Assembly (NCBI GenBank): GCA_014529385.2
Contig: CM043967.1
Location: forward strand, 11,546,001 to 11,610,000
DNA from: Adiantum capillus-veneris
Taxonomy: Eukaryota > Streptophyta > Polypodiopsida > Polypodiales > Pteridaceae
DNA: 64,000 bases
Direction: 5' to 3'
Under the pieces are notes generated by a model. It saw only the letters and a program-made list of their open reading frames with translations. It was not told the origin of the DNA and made no database searches. Each line of letters begins with the position of its first letter. The stretch's first letter is position 1. Of the stretch, positions 35,891 through 47,800 are shown piece after piece. The translations under genes were made by a program, and so were the position numbers.

Positions 35891-38800
35891 GCTTCCGCAC
35901 ACGTGCACTCTCACAAAGGTCACACGGATGTTCCTAGTTGCACACACAGATGGAAATACCACATAGAGAAACCCTCACGGCAGAGAGGATTCTGGATGAC
36001 ATAGAGATTGGCATGAACCACCTTTCTAAAGAGAGCGAATCTCTGACTGGCTAGACAGACGCATTGATCAGACGCGTCTATGACCTTGACTCACAAACCC
36101 TAAGCCAAAAATCCGTCACATTTTGCCTTCTAAAATCGAAGCAATTGTCTCGATTGCGCGAAAAATAAAAGGGGGACAACTTGCATTCTTTCAATATTCA
36201 TCAGATAAATATGTGTACTAGCGCAATGATGTCATTTGTGTACTAGCGCAATGATGTCATTTATACACAAACAAAAATATTTTTCAATCAGCCAAATTAA
36301 AAACATCATAGTTCCAAAATTTGGAAAGTATGTCACGAGTGTACACAATTCTAATGCATATGAGATGACTTTGGATCTCATCAAAGGGAAAGGGCCCAAG
36401 TGATTTTTCTTTTAATTCGATCGTTCATCCAAAGTCTGTGGAGAGTCACCTAAGCGAACATCTACCTCATGGTATGACAGAAGCATGCCATCGGCCATAC
36501 CATGTCAAAAGGATCATCATGTTATGATTCTGTATCACATTAGCCCAAAGGCTTCTTTATACAACTGTATCAGATCATCATGATCTATTAATTCCTTTGA
36601 ATTCATCCATTGCGCATCTACAAGTGGATAGTTACTGAATTTCACCAGAAGAATCTTTGTGCGATTCTTCCTTGAGTGATGCCATCTTTATGAGCAAGTA
36701 TTTGTTTTGGAATCAAAATCTCTTCAGTCTCTTGTGGCTGAGCGTCTTTTGAAGGTTCGGTAGGCAATTCTCCCTTGAATGTCTTAAGAAGGCTTACATG
36801 GAAAGCATTGAGGATTTTCCAATGTGATGGTAACTCAAGTCGAAAGGAAACATCGTTAAAACTAAGAATGGCCTTGAACGGGCCATAATATTGTTGACTG
36901 AGTTCAGGGGACAATCATTCTTTGCCTTTCTTCTTTTGTAGCCATGCCTTTTTTCGAAACGAAGCAAGACCTAGTCATCAACTTTAATGTTCAATTGTTT
37001 TTTTGTTAGCCACACGCTTTTGCTTATCTTGGGACTTCTGTAAATCTTCTTTAACCTTTGAGTAGACAATGTCCAAGTCTTTTACGACTTTGTCGGCCTA
37101 AAAAATCTCATCCTTCGTGAGTAAAATTGGTGGGGCTTAGCGAGTTCCTTCTATGATCTCAAAGGGTGCTTTGCCAGTTGAAGAATGAGTGGTGTTATTG
37201 TAGGCAAATTTGATGAGTGGCAAGTACTTCTCTCAGAGGTGTTTATGGTCGGAGATATAAGTCTTGAGTAGTTCTAGAATTGTTGAGTTAGCATTCTCAG
37301 ATTGTCCATCCGTTTGCGAATGAAACGAAGTGAAAACTTCAATGTCGTGTTATTGTTGTTGAAGAAAGCTCGCCAAAAGAGATTTGTCATTTGTGGATCT
37401 CGGTCACTAATTATGGATTGTGGCATCCCATGAAGGCGAAAAATATGTTGCAAGAATAGAGTATGTAACTTCCGGCATTTCCCTTGAAGAAAGAGGTAGC
37501 CCTCCGAATCTTGGAGTGCTCTGAGTAATGCCCTCCAAAGAAAGCTATATCAAACTGCTATATGAAGGCCAAAGCCCCAGAAAAAGTGTCAAACTTAATT
37601 GATTGTCCACCTTCTTTAAATTCTTGAACTTTCTTGCTTTTATCCTCGAGAAAGTCATACTGGTTGGCTTTATAGAAGTGCTTCTTCTTTGCATAAAATC
37701 TGTGATCGTCGGAGTCCGAACTATCTGAAGACGAGTCCTTTGTAGAACTATTAGAAACTGGGCGAAATTTAGGCTTCTTTGCCTTTTTCTTGCCCTTTCC
37801 ATTTTTGCTTCGCTTTTTCCCTTTCCTGTCTTCTTCGCTCGAGTCAGAAGAGCTAGAAGCATTGTTAGAAGAAGAAGAAGAAGAAGAAGAAGAAGAAGAA
37901 GAAGAACTGGACACTCCTTCAAATCGCACACGCTTCTTCTGCTTTCTTGCCGAGGCAAAAGTAGATTGACGACCCAAATAACTCGACAAGTCAGTTCCTT
38001 TCTTTTGCTTTTTGTCGTGCTTTTTAACTTTATTGTTCGCGTCAAAAAGCTGAGTAATTCGTGAATCAACCACCTCTTCCAATTCTTGCTCTGTAAACAT
38101 CCTCGGAGCAAGAGGGTTTTCTGCCACTGGGTGTGCACCTCGTCGAAGGATGTCCGAGTCAAAAATTTTACAAATTTCGGATCCTTCACAAAGTTGATCA
38201 TTATCGTTGTCGTGTCATCAACCAATTGCCGACGTTCCATCTCTTCAACCTCTGCGTGAGTAGCCGAGGTGGGCCGTACTCTTTGTGACAATCTTCTTCG
38301 TGATCTCTTCCCGCATCCCCAGATGCAGAGGAAGTTGTCACCAGCGTGTGACTACTATCTATCCTTTTTGTTGATTTCTTTCTTATTATCTATTTACTTT
38401 CACTTTTTGGAAACACCCCTCCGGAAATCTAACTGCCCTGCATTGCATAGCTAGTGTGGAACTGTCCAGAGGGAGTCCAGGCCTGAGGGCAAGAGAGCAC
38501 TAAGGTTGGACAAGGACTATGGTTAGCCAAGTGGGGTCATTGACTAGCCAAAGTGGAATCCTTTGCTACAGAGGCTACATTTCAGTTCTGGATGTGGCCG
38601 CAGTGTACAAAGAGGGTCGGATGACCTAGAAAGATACAATGGCAGCATCTCCTAAAATTTAGGGAACTGCTATTTTGGGACCTGAAAATGTGTTGACGTC
38701 ATTATCTCCGGAATGACAAGGGGAACATTTTCTTACTTTGCCGTGAAGTCAACTGGGCAACCGGTTGGGATATTTTTAGACGGCAACCCCGAAACGGGAA

Positions 38801-41800
38801 AATGCTTATAAATGTGCCAAGTGGCAGCTTCTGGTGCACTTGCCTCATGCAACAAGAAGTGGCGCTGAATTTAGGAGGGAGAGAGCCTCATTTTCAGATT
38901 TGTCACAGGTTAAGAGCTATGGAGTGCTTGCTTTCCCTCTTATGCACAGTGCGGTGCCAGGAGTGATGCCCTGCACGCTACGCACTGCCCTCTCTCTCCC
39001 CATTGGCAGTATGTTATGCCCCTCTAGTGGGCTCTTCATTTGACCAATGTACAGTTGTGTGGGTTCATGCGCGATTGCCGAGGCAAGAGCCTCTTGCACA
39101 GGTACTGGATTAGCTAGCGGCTAATCCCCCCGCAGGTACAGGTGAATTCGGAGAGGTTTCACGCCAGAAATCTCGTCCGACTCAAAGGGCAAGTAGCCCT
39201 ACAGGTGCGGGAGGTCGAGGACTTGCTAAGGATGCGACCGGCACGCGAAACGGAGCCCGAAACAGTAAATTACAGCCTGCTGTGTATTTTTGCAAGTTTA
39301 GGGTTTTAGCCCTAAACGGACCCTAATACCCTCAGGAGGTTCGGGGACGCAAGGGGACCGCTGTACAGGTGATCTGGCGCATTTTCAGGGCTGAAAATAG
39401 AGAATTCAGCGTGCTGCAGATTCTCGCCAGGTTTTGCAAAGTGCCCGTATGCGTCGGGAAAGTCAGTCAATGCGTGGGAATACTGACTGTGAAGGGTCCT
39501 AGTATAGTTATGCTGCCGAAATCAGGCCGGAACAGATGAAATTCAGCCAAGTTTGTGCGGGGCAGCTTGTAGGGATCCACAGCATTTATTCCCTCTTTTA
39601 AAGAATAAAGAAATACCGAAAGGGGCGCCTAAGTTAGGGGCCAATCTGGTGTCGGTCTTCTCATACAGGTGCATTCTAGCATCTGTATCCCATTCCCCTC
39701 TCTTGTGTCACTATAGCGCAGGTATAATAGACGACTAATAATGGGTGAAAACTAAATCAAGGTTTGAAGTAAAGTCTACCGCCCTTTTGGGATTGAACAG
39801 GCCGGTTTCAGAAGTTGACTGTTCTTTGTTGGAATCCATAAGTGTGGCGTGAAAAGGATCTGATTTCTTGGTAGAGAAGAAATCGGCCGCGCTCAGATAC
39901 CACTGTAACAAACTTGGACACTCCAAGTCAAGATTCTAGCTCCACACAATAGAGATTCACTTCAAAACAATTTACAATTGACAATTAAGCCGACACAGCC
40001 CGCGGCGGAGTTCCGTGCCAAGAGGTATTGGCCCCAAAGACTGGCGCCCCTTTCGGTATTTCTTTTTGTATTAATCTGTGTTCGTAGTACAAGATAGTGG
40101 GAGGGTTCTCACTCTCAGACTCTGCGTCCAGATGCTTTAAGGAGTGAGGGCCCTTGCCTCATATTTAAAGGTTACAAGGGATGCCCAAAAGCAGAGCCCC
40201 AAAAGCTTCTCAATTCAAAAGCTCTTAAAAATAAAGCAATTTTATTCAAAAGCTGCCAATACAATTCAGTCAGCACTAAAGCAAGTTTCCATACAGCGTT
40301 TGCCACGTCAGCAGGTTTCCGTACGGTCTGCCCCGCTTTTCGTCGCGCAAATCACGGAACTGCCATGTCAGCAGTGTCTCCGTGTTTTCCGCTGCTGCCA
40401 GCCCATGTGGGTGTATCCGGGCATGCCACGTCACCGGTTTGTGATAGCACCACAAGAGAGCACGAGAACTGGCGCCAAACCTTGGCTTCCCTTTCGGTAT
40501 TTCTTTATATTGCTTCAACTCAGTACAACTCCCATGGCTCTGCTTTGCATCTCCTGTGGGTAGATTGCCAGAGTGAGAGCCCATGGGTCATATTTAAAAG
40601 CCCTTGGCCTCTAAAAGTAGTTTACATAAAAAGCTTCAAGTTCTAAAAGCATTTGGTCCCAAAAGCTGCCAATGTGTTTCACGGAAATTTGTATTGCTGC
40701 CACGTCATCAGCGTAAAACGCGGGCATCCGTACAGTGCCACGTCAGCAAGCCATAAAAAATCAAGAGCGTCCGTACTGGCCTGCTACATCATTAACTGGT
40801 AGCCTGGTTGCGCAAGACTTTTCTAAAGGTGTGTGGGTCCTGATTTAATATCTAGTGACGTGGGCCCCAAAAGTTGATCAAACTTTATTACTATTACTTG
40901 GTTCTTCTCGGCGAGGATTTGCAAGTTGGTGAGATGTCACGAGGACGTGGCAGTTATTAACCATGTCACAGAGATGTGGCAACTGCTAACCTTGGTTGTT
41001 GGTTTCTTTCCAATGGGGTTTATTTTATTTGTTTAAGACCCTCTTTTTGAAGTAGCAAACGGTCGGACATTGTATGGCCAATGTGAACGGTAGATTCACT
41101 CGCAGACGGGAAGTGGTCGGCACTGGAATTCGTATGGTAAGAGGATGTCTAGGCTCAGAGCAAGATCATATAGGTCCCCCCGTCGCACTTAGCAAGTTGG
41201 TGGATACTAGGAAGTGAACTCAATTAAGGCGTAAAGTCAAGGTGGGACTACCAACAAAAAGTATCGGATAGTTGGGCCACATTGCACTTTTGGATGCGGT
41301 CCCAATGAGGATAGATGGTCAGAAGACCAGTGGCAGCCCAACGGAAGCATCTCCTAAAATTTAGGGAACTGCTATTTTGGGCCGGGAAATGTGTTCGCGT
41401 CATTACCTCCGGTATGACTAGGGGAACATTTTACAACTCTGCCGCGAAGTCAACTGGGCAACCGGTCAGGATATTTTTAAACGGCGAGCCCGAAACGGGC
41501 AAATGCTTGAAAATGCGCCAAGTGTCACATTTTCGTGAACTTTCCTCTTGCAGAAAAATGATCGCTGATTTTTAAGCTGGGAGAGGCCTCATTTGCAACC
41601 TGTCACAGGTTAAGAGCTATGGAGTGCTTTCTTTCCCTCTCATGTACAGTGTGGTGCTAGGAGTGATGCCCTGCACACTACACACTGCTCTCTCTCTCCC
41701 CTACGTGCAGTTATGTGATGCCCCACAGGAGGGCTACTCATTTGACTGATGTACAGTTGTGTGGGTTCATGCTTTTGTGCTGAGGCAAGAGCCTCCTTGA

Positions 41801-44800
41801 GCAGGAACAGGGGTAGCTAACTGCTACTCCAAAGCAGGCACTGGTGAGGGTCATAACCTCACCGTACAGGTGCAAAATCAGCGCTGTGTATGCGCTGTAA
41901 ATTCACTATTTTTCAGCCGTACGGACGCCAGGATCATTGGGAATCGTGCCCCATTGGCAAAGGACAGTTAGGGGACTGTTTGGGGCTGAAAACAGGGCAA
42001 AAACCAGTAAATACAGCGTGCTGAATTTACTGTTTTTGGACAGGAATCAAAGGGTATACGACAGTGCAAGCGAGTTCCAGCAGGGGAATTGGTTTCGCGC
42101 AAGTTTTGGGGCTGTTATGCTACCGAAATTTGGCCAAATCAAATGGTATCTAGGTGGATACACGTGAAGGATTCCCAAGACCTTACCTTGTAATTTACCC
42201 TCCTAAAGAATAAAGAAATACCGAAAGGGGCGCCAATTTTGGGGCCTACAGGTTGTCGGCGTCTGCTCGGAGCATTCTAGGTTCCGAGCTGTGTGTGTGA
42301 TTAAGTGTTAACTCCCGTCGCAGGTTCTCTTTGCAAAGTGCTCTGTGTGTGTGTTTAAAGTAAAGAATTTCGGGTGAAAGCCAACGCCTACCGCCCTACG
42401 GGCCGGTTTCATGGTTCCATTGCCGGGATATCAATCACTTTTTCCTTAAAGAGTGAGCCTGGATTGTTCAAGGTAAAGACACACAGTGCAAGAACGCGGG
42501 GATTACACTATGGCCGACAAGGGGAAGGGAATTATGGAAGAGGGTTCCTCTCCAAAGGACAGGCAGGAGATTCCTATGGTTTTTGAGATTGGCGAGAGCT
42601 CACGGCCACGTCAGTCTGTACCTCCTGTCAACGTGAATGTCCCTCCAGTAGTACAGGGCTTTATGATAGGGCAACTTGAGGATGATGCGTTTAAGACTCA
42701 GTTAGTTGCCGCGGTGAATGTCTTTTCGCAACTGGTGCAGAATCCGAGGTTTATGGAATTCTTGCAAGCGCCACCAGTGCAACAGCAAAATAGGCAACCT
42801 ACGCCGCGTACGGAGCTTGTTGAAGCTCAAGCCCAGGTACTTCATGAGGCGCAGGAGGAAAGGGAATACTCGCATGTTGCGGAGTCGGGGGCTCCAAAGC
42901 AGGTTCCTCCCGTGCTTGAACAGGTGGCTAGAACGCCTATTCCACAGGTTATGCCAGTTCAACCCGCCACCTTTCAGAGCCAGCATGCTGTCTTGAATGG
43001 ACAGGGAGCTGGATACCAGGCTATCTTGGGTATTTCGGGGGTGGATCAGCGTTCCAAAGTATGGCTGGTTATGCGTCTGGAAGTCAGCCGTACATGCCAG
43101 GAACAGTGTTCGGGGGTATGCAAGGCATCATGCCAAACCCCATGTATGGTACTATCGGCATGCAGCAAGGTTTCCACGGCAACCAGGGCCAGTTTGGGGT
43201 GCCACAGGCTCATTTTGGCATGGCTGGTTTTTCTGGACAGCAGCCAGATATCGCACCTCTGATGCAAAATGTGAATGGCCAACACGTGCCGATCATGCCT
43301 AGTACAGTGCCCATGTTGCAGACCATCCCGTATGACAACTTGGGGGCACTAGAGAAGCCGAAGGCTTACAAAGAGGGTGGTGCAGCTGTAAAGTTCAGTA
43401 CCTTCAGTGGTTTCGAGGACAAGACAAAGGCACTCACTTTCCTCCAGCAGTTTGATACAGCTTATGCGGGAGGGAATTTTACAGAGGCCTCGAAGGTCAG
43501 GAAAGCTGCCACTTTCTTAAAGGACAATGCGCTTACATGGTGGACGACATTGTTAATGCAAGGACAGGCACCCGCCACTTGGGTTTACTTCAAGCAAATG
43601 TTTGCATCTGCTTGGCTATCAAATGAATTTGAAGCCGATGTCCTGACAGATTGGCACCAGCTTACGGCAGCTTCGTGCAAGAGCTTGCTGGAGTACAATA
43701 GGAGGTTTTGTAAAGCATTACTCTCAGTGACCTCCTACAGATTTGTGCCATTGACAGAGCAGATAGAGAAGTATTGTTGTGGGCTGCCTAAAGGGCTTCG
43801 CGATTACTGTACAAAGAACAGAGTGGCTACCCTTACTCAGCTTATGGAAGTTGCGAACACTGGTCTTGCCCTGTTGAAAGGAGAGGACAGTGGATTTCCG
43901 AGCAGTGATAAAGGAGGGCAGCAAAAGAAAAATTCAGCGAAGAAGCCCTTTGTGAAAACGGCTCCTGATGCGTCACAGGGGTCAGAACAGGCCACCAAAG
44001 ATAAGGATTCAGCTGGGACTTCTGGAGCGCAGGCAAAGAAACAGAAAAGGAAGCCTTTTGTGCGCAAGTCGCTCGAGGAAAAGGTCTTAATGGCTGAGAA
44101 CAAATGCTTTATATGCGAGCAGCCTGGTCATATTTCTATGAATTGTCCACAAAGGAAAAGGCCAGCTGACTCAGAGGATAAAGAAGACCAGAAAGGCAAG
44201 AAGCCAAAACCCACGGCAGGTTTAGTGCCAGACATGGTGGGTGACGGGCCCAGCACAGATGCCAGTGAGTTATGCAAGGCATGGGGTAAAGTTAGGGATC
44301 AGACGGCACTCATCTTCTTTGATCCAGGTGCCAAAGCCAACTTTATCTCACTAGAGTTAGCTATGAAGCTCGGCATCAAAGCTGAAGAGATGGGGTACAC
44401 AGCAGAGGCAGGGTTGGCATGTCCTGGCCACTCAGAGTGTGTTACTCCCATCATTGGAAAAGTGCGTCTGCATATTCAGTCGTATGCGGACACGGAAGAG
44501 TTTTACATCATGCCGCTGGAAGGTTGTGACGCCTTGTTGGGGATCCCGTGGATGTTCCGAGTGCATGGAGTCTTGGATGCCTACAACAAAAAAATCACTG
44601 TACAGCATAGGGGCAAAACTCACATCTTGGATGTAAAGCTTAAAGGAGAGTCAGTCCCTATTGTATCTACTTCTGCTATCACTTCTGTAATAAAGAATCA
44701 TCTTTCTGTGTACTTGATTTTTGCACGTGATGTCTCAGATAGTGATCAATCAAATTTATCTGTGTTAGATAAAGAAGGGTCAGCATTTTTGCAAAAGTTT

Positions 44801-47800
44801 AGTGACTGTTTTTCTGATTCATTACCATCGCAATTGCCGCCAGAGAGACCTGAGGACCATCGGATAGATTTGGTGCCAGGGTGTAGCCCACCAAATAGAC
44901 CTCCCTACAGGGTAAGTGCGGCGCAGCAGAAAGAGATTATGGGCCAGGTTGAGGAGTTATTAGAGAAGGGGCTGATTTAGCCTAGTTCTTCACCTTTTGC
45001 TCCCCAGTGCTCCTAGTGCAGAAGAAGGATGGCTCATGGCGCATGTGTATTGATTACCGTGCGTTGAATAAGAATACCATCAAGAATAGGTTCCCTATTC
45101 CTCGCATTGATGATATTCTCGATCGTTTAGAGGGTGCTGCAATTTTCAGCAGGATAGACCTGAAGAGTGGGTACCATCAGATTCGTATAAGCCCAGAGGA
45201 TGTGCACAAGACTGCGTTTAGAACGACATTTGGTCTTTATGAGTTTCTAGTGATGCCGTTTGGGCTAACAAATACTCCTGCCACGTTCAACAGAATGATG
45301 GACCGGATTTTCCGCTCGCATCAACAGTTTGTTGGAACATTCTTTGATGACATGATTGTGTATTCGAAGAATGAAAAGGAGCATAGGCGTCACTTGACCA
45401 TTGTGTTCGAAGAGCTGCGCAGTCACAGGTTACTTGTCAATCCTAAGAAAAGTGAAATCTTCCTTGAAGAGATCCACTTTCTGGGCCACATAGTCTCAAA
45501 GGATGGTGTTAGAATGGATCCCGCAAAGGTCGAAGCTATCAAGACATGGCCAGACTTGAAGACTGTGCACGATGTCAGAAGCTTCTTGGGATTGTGTTCC
45601 TACTATAGAAGGTTTATCAGAAATTTTGTAGAGATAGCATCGCCTCTTCACGCATTGCAAAAGAAAGAGGTCACTTTCAGATGGACCCAAAAAGAGATTT
45701 CAGCTTTTAGTCTCTTAAAGGAAAAGTTGACTTCAGATCCAGTTATTGTTTTGCCAGATCTCAGGAAGTGATTTGTGGTCCAGTGTGACGTGTGTGGCAG
45801 TAGCATCGGAGCAGTGCTAATGCAAGATGGACGGGTAGTAGCTTATGAAAGCCGAATTTTGCAAGGGCCAGAGAGGACTATGCAAGTCTATGAGAAAGAG
45901 CTCTTGGCCGTGATTCATGCGCTTTCTAGCTGGAAGCACTACCTCTTAGGTGCTGATTTTGTTGTCCAAACAGATCATCAGACCTTGCGATACTTCTTGA
46001 CACAGTCAAAGTTATCCGAAAAGCATATGCGATGGGCGAACATTCTTTCCATGTTCCACTTCCAGATTATGCATGTGGAAGGCAAGAAGAATGTTGTGGC
46101 TGATGCGTTATCAAGAAAGCCACAAATTTCAGCTGTGTCAATTCCTTATCATCATGAGTTAGATGACATGAAGGAACATTATACTGCTGATGAAGATTTT
46201 GCAAGGATCTTTGAACAGTTACAAGAGGGGCAACATCACGAGCACTACCTCCTCAGAGATGGTTTTATGATGATGCATGGCAGACTTTGTGTCACTAGGC
46301 CACTGCGACATAAGGTCATGGAAGAGAGTCATGTCCCACCGTATGCAGGGCATCGTGGCATTGATGCAACAGTTACAGCTGTAGAGACGTTCTTCTATTG
46401 GCCTACCTTGAGGAGAGATGTGGATGCCTTTGTGCGAGCATGCATAGTTTGCCAAAAGGTCAAGTTTGACAGACAAAAGGCACCAGGGTTGTTACAACCA
46501 CTGCCGATTCCGGATAAGCCATGGGAAAGCATTGCTATGGACTTTATCTTCGATCTTCCAAGAACGCCAACAGGGAATGATGGTATATGGACCATTATCT
46601 GCAGGTTCAGCAAGCAGGCCCATTTTATCCCTGTCAGGAAGAAGATAAAATCTGATCAGATGGCACGCTTGTTCATGTACAATGTGTTTAAGTACCATGG
46701 TATGCCACAATCGATTATCAGTGATCGTGATCCTCGCATGACCAGTTTGTTCTGGAGAGGATTGTTTGAGAACATGGGTACTACGCTCAAGTTCTCGTCT
46801 TCGTTTCATCCACAAACTGATGGACATTCAGAAGAGGCCAATTCTACTGTCTTAGATCTGCTGAAATGCTATGTGTCAGATAATAAGGGCAAGTGGGAAC
46901 AGTATTTGCCTATGCTTGAGTATGCGTACAATAATACGGTGCATTCGTCTACTGGCAAAGCACCTTTTGAAATTGTTGAAGGCGGCAAAAAGGTTCCTCC
47001 CATTTTGCACACAAAGGACAAGATCTTTGAGGCAGATCGATATGTTGAGAACATGGATGAGATGTATAAGAAGATTAAAGTTGCCTTGGAGAAGACTCAG
47101 GCAAAACAGAAAAAGACTGCTGATCGTCACCGTCGTGAATTGTTACTATCACCTGGTGATTGGGTTCTCTTAAGGTTCGAAAAGGCAAGGTTAAAGAAGA
47201 TGAAGGGCAAGGAACGGCTGTTTCCTAAGCTCAGCATGCGTTACTATGGGCCTTTTCAAGTGCTTGAGAAGATCAGCGATGTGGCTTACAGGCTGAAATT
47301 GCCTGATGCGTGGAAGATTCATAATGCGTTTCACGTGAGTCCTCTAAGACCCTTCGTGGGTGATGTGCCAGAAGATATGCCAGTTGAGGATCAGCCAGAA
47401 GTTGAGGAACTTGATGAGATCTTGGTACCTGAGCAAGTTTTGGCACATAAGGACAGAAAAGATAAAGGACAAGTTGCAAGACGCTATTTGGTGAAGTTCA
47501 AGAACTATCCCCCTATGGATGCAAAGTGGATGGAAGAGCATGAACTGTCAGAGTCACCAAATGTATTGCAGCTTTACCTTGAAGCCTTTGGGTTACAGCC
47601 TACTTATGCCCCAACCCAACGTGTGCAAAGGAGGGGTAATGATAGAGCTAGTACATCAAATGTACATATGAGTTCAGTGCCATAGATGGAAATGGCAAAA
47701 GTATGAAGGCCTCATTAAGTCATTTGTATCTATGTATGTTACGACCTTTCTTGCGGATACATGCAATGATAAAAGAGTGTTGATAGCACAAGATCATCAA

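Larger units (their letters stand above)
36541..40446 (-). mobile_element. F1: internally deleted F-family Ty3/gypsy element carrying a D solo LTR
   Basis: The 5' LTR is 39904-40446, with a primer site at 39891-39902 (plus strand GCTCAGATACCA). The Gag start lies at about 39833 and Gag continues at 37468-38335 after the inserted solo LTR. The minus strand then goes directly from Gag (FFKGNAG) near 37468 into integrase ([15 protein letters not shown]), so protease, RT and RNase H are deleted. The remnant ends near 36541 in a chromodomain-like tail. The 3' LTR was not identified. Confidence 0.78.

Noticed and set aside
36210-36260. Short direct repeat GTGTACTAGCGCAATGATG
   Set aside because: Only two copies of about 25 bp. 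It was noted inside the unassigned segment but is too small to call a separate element.
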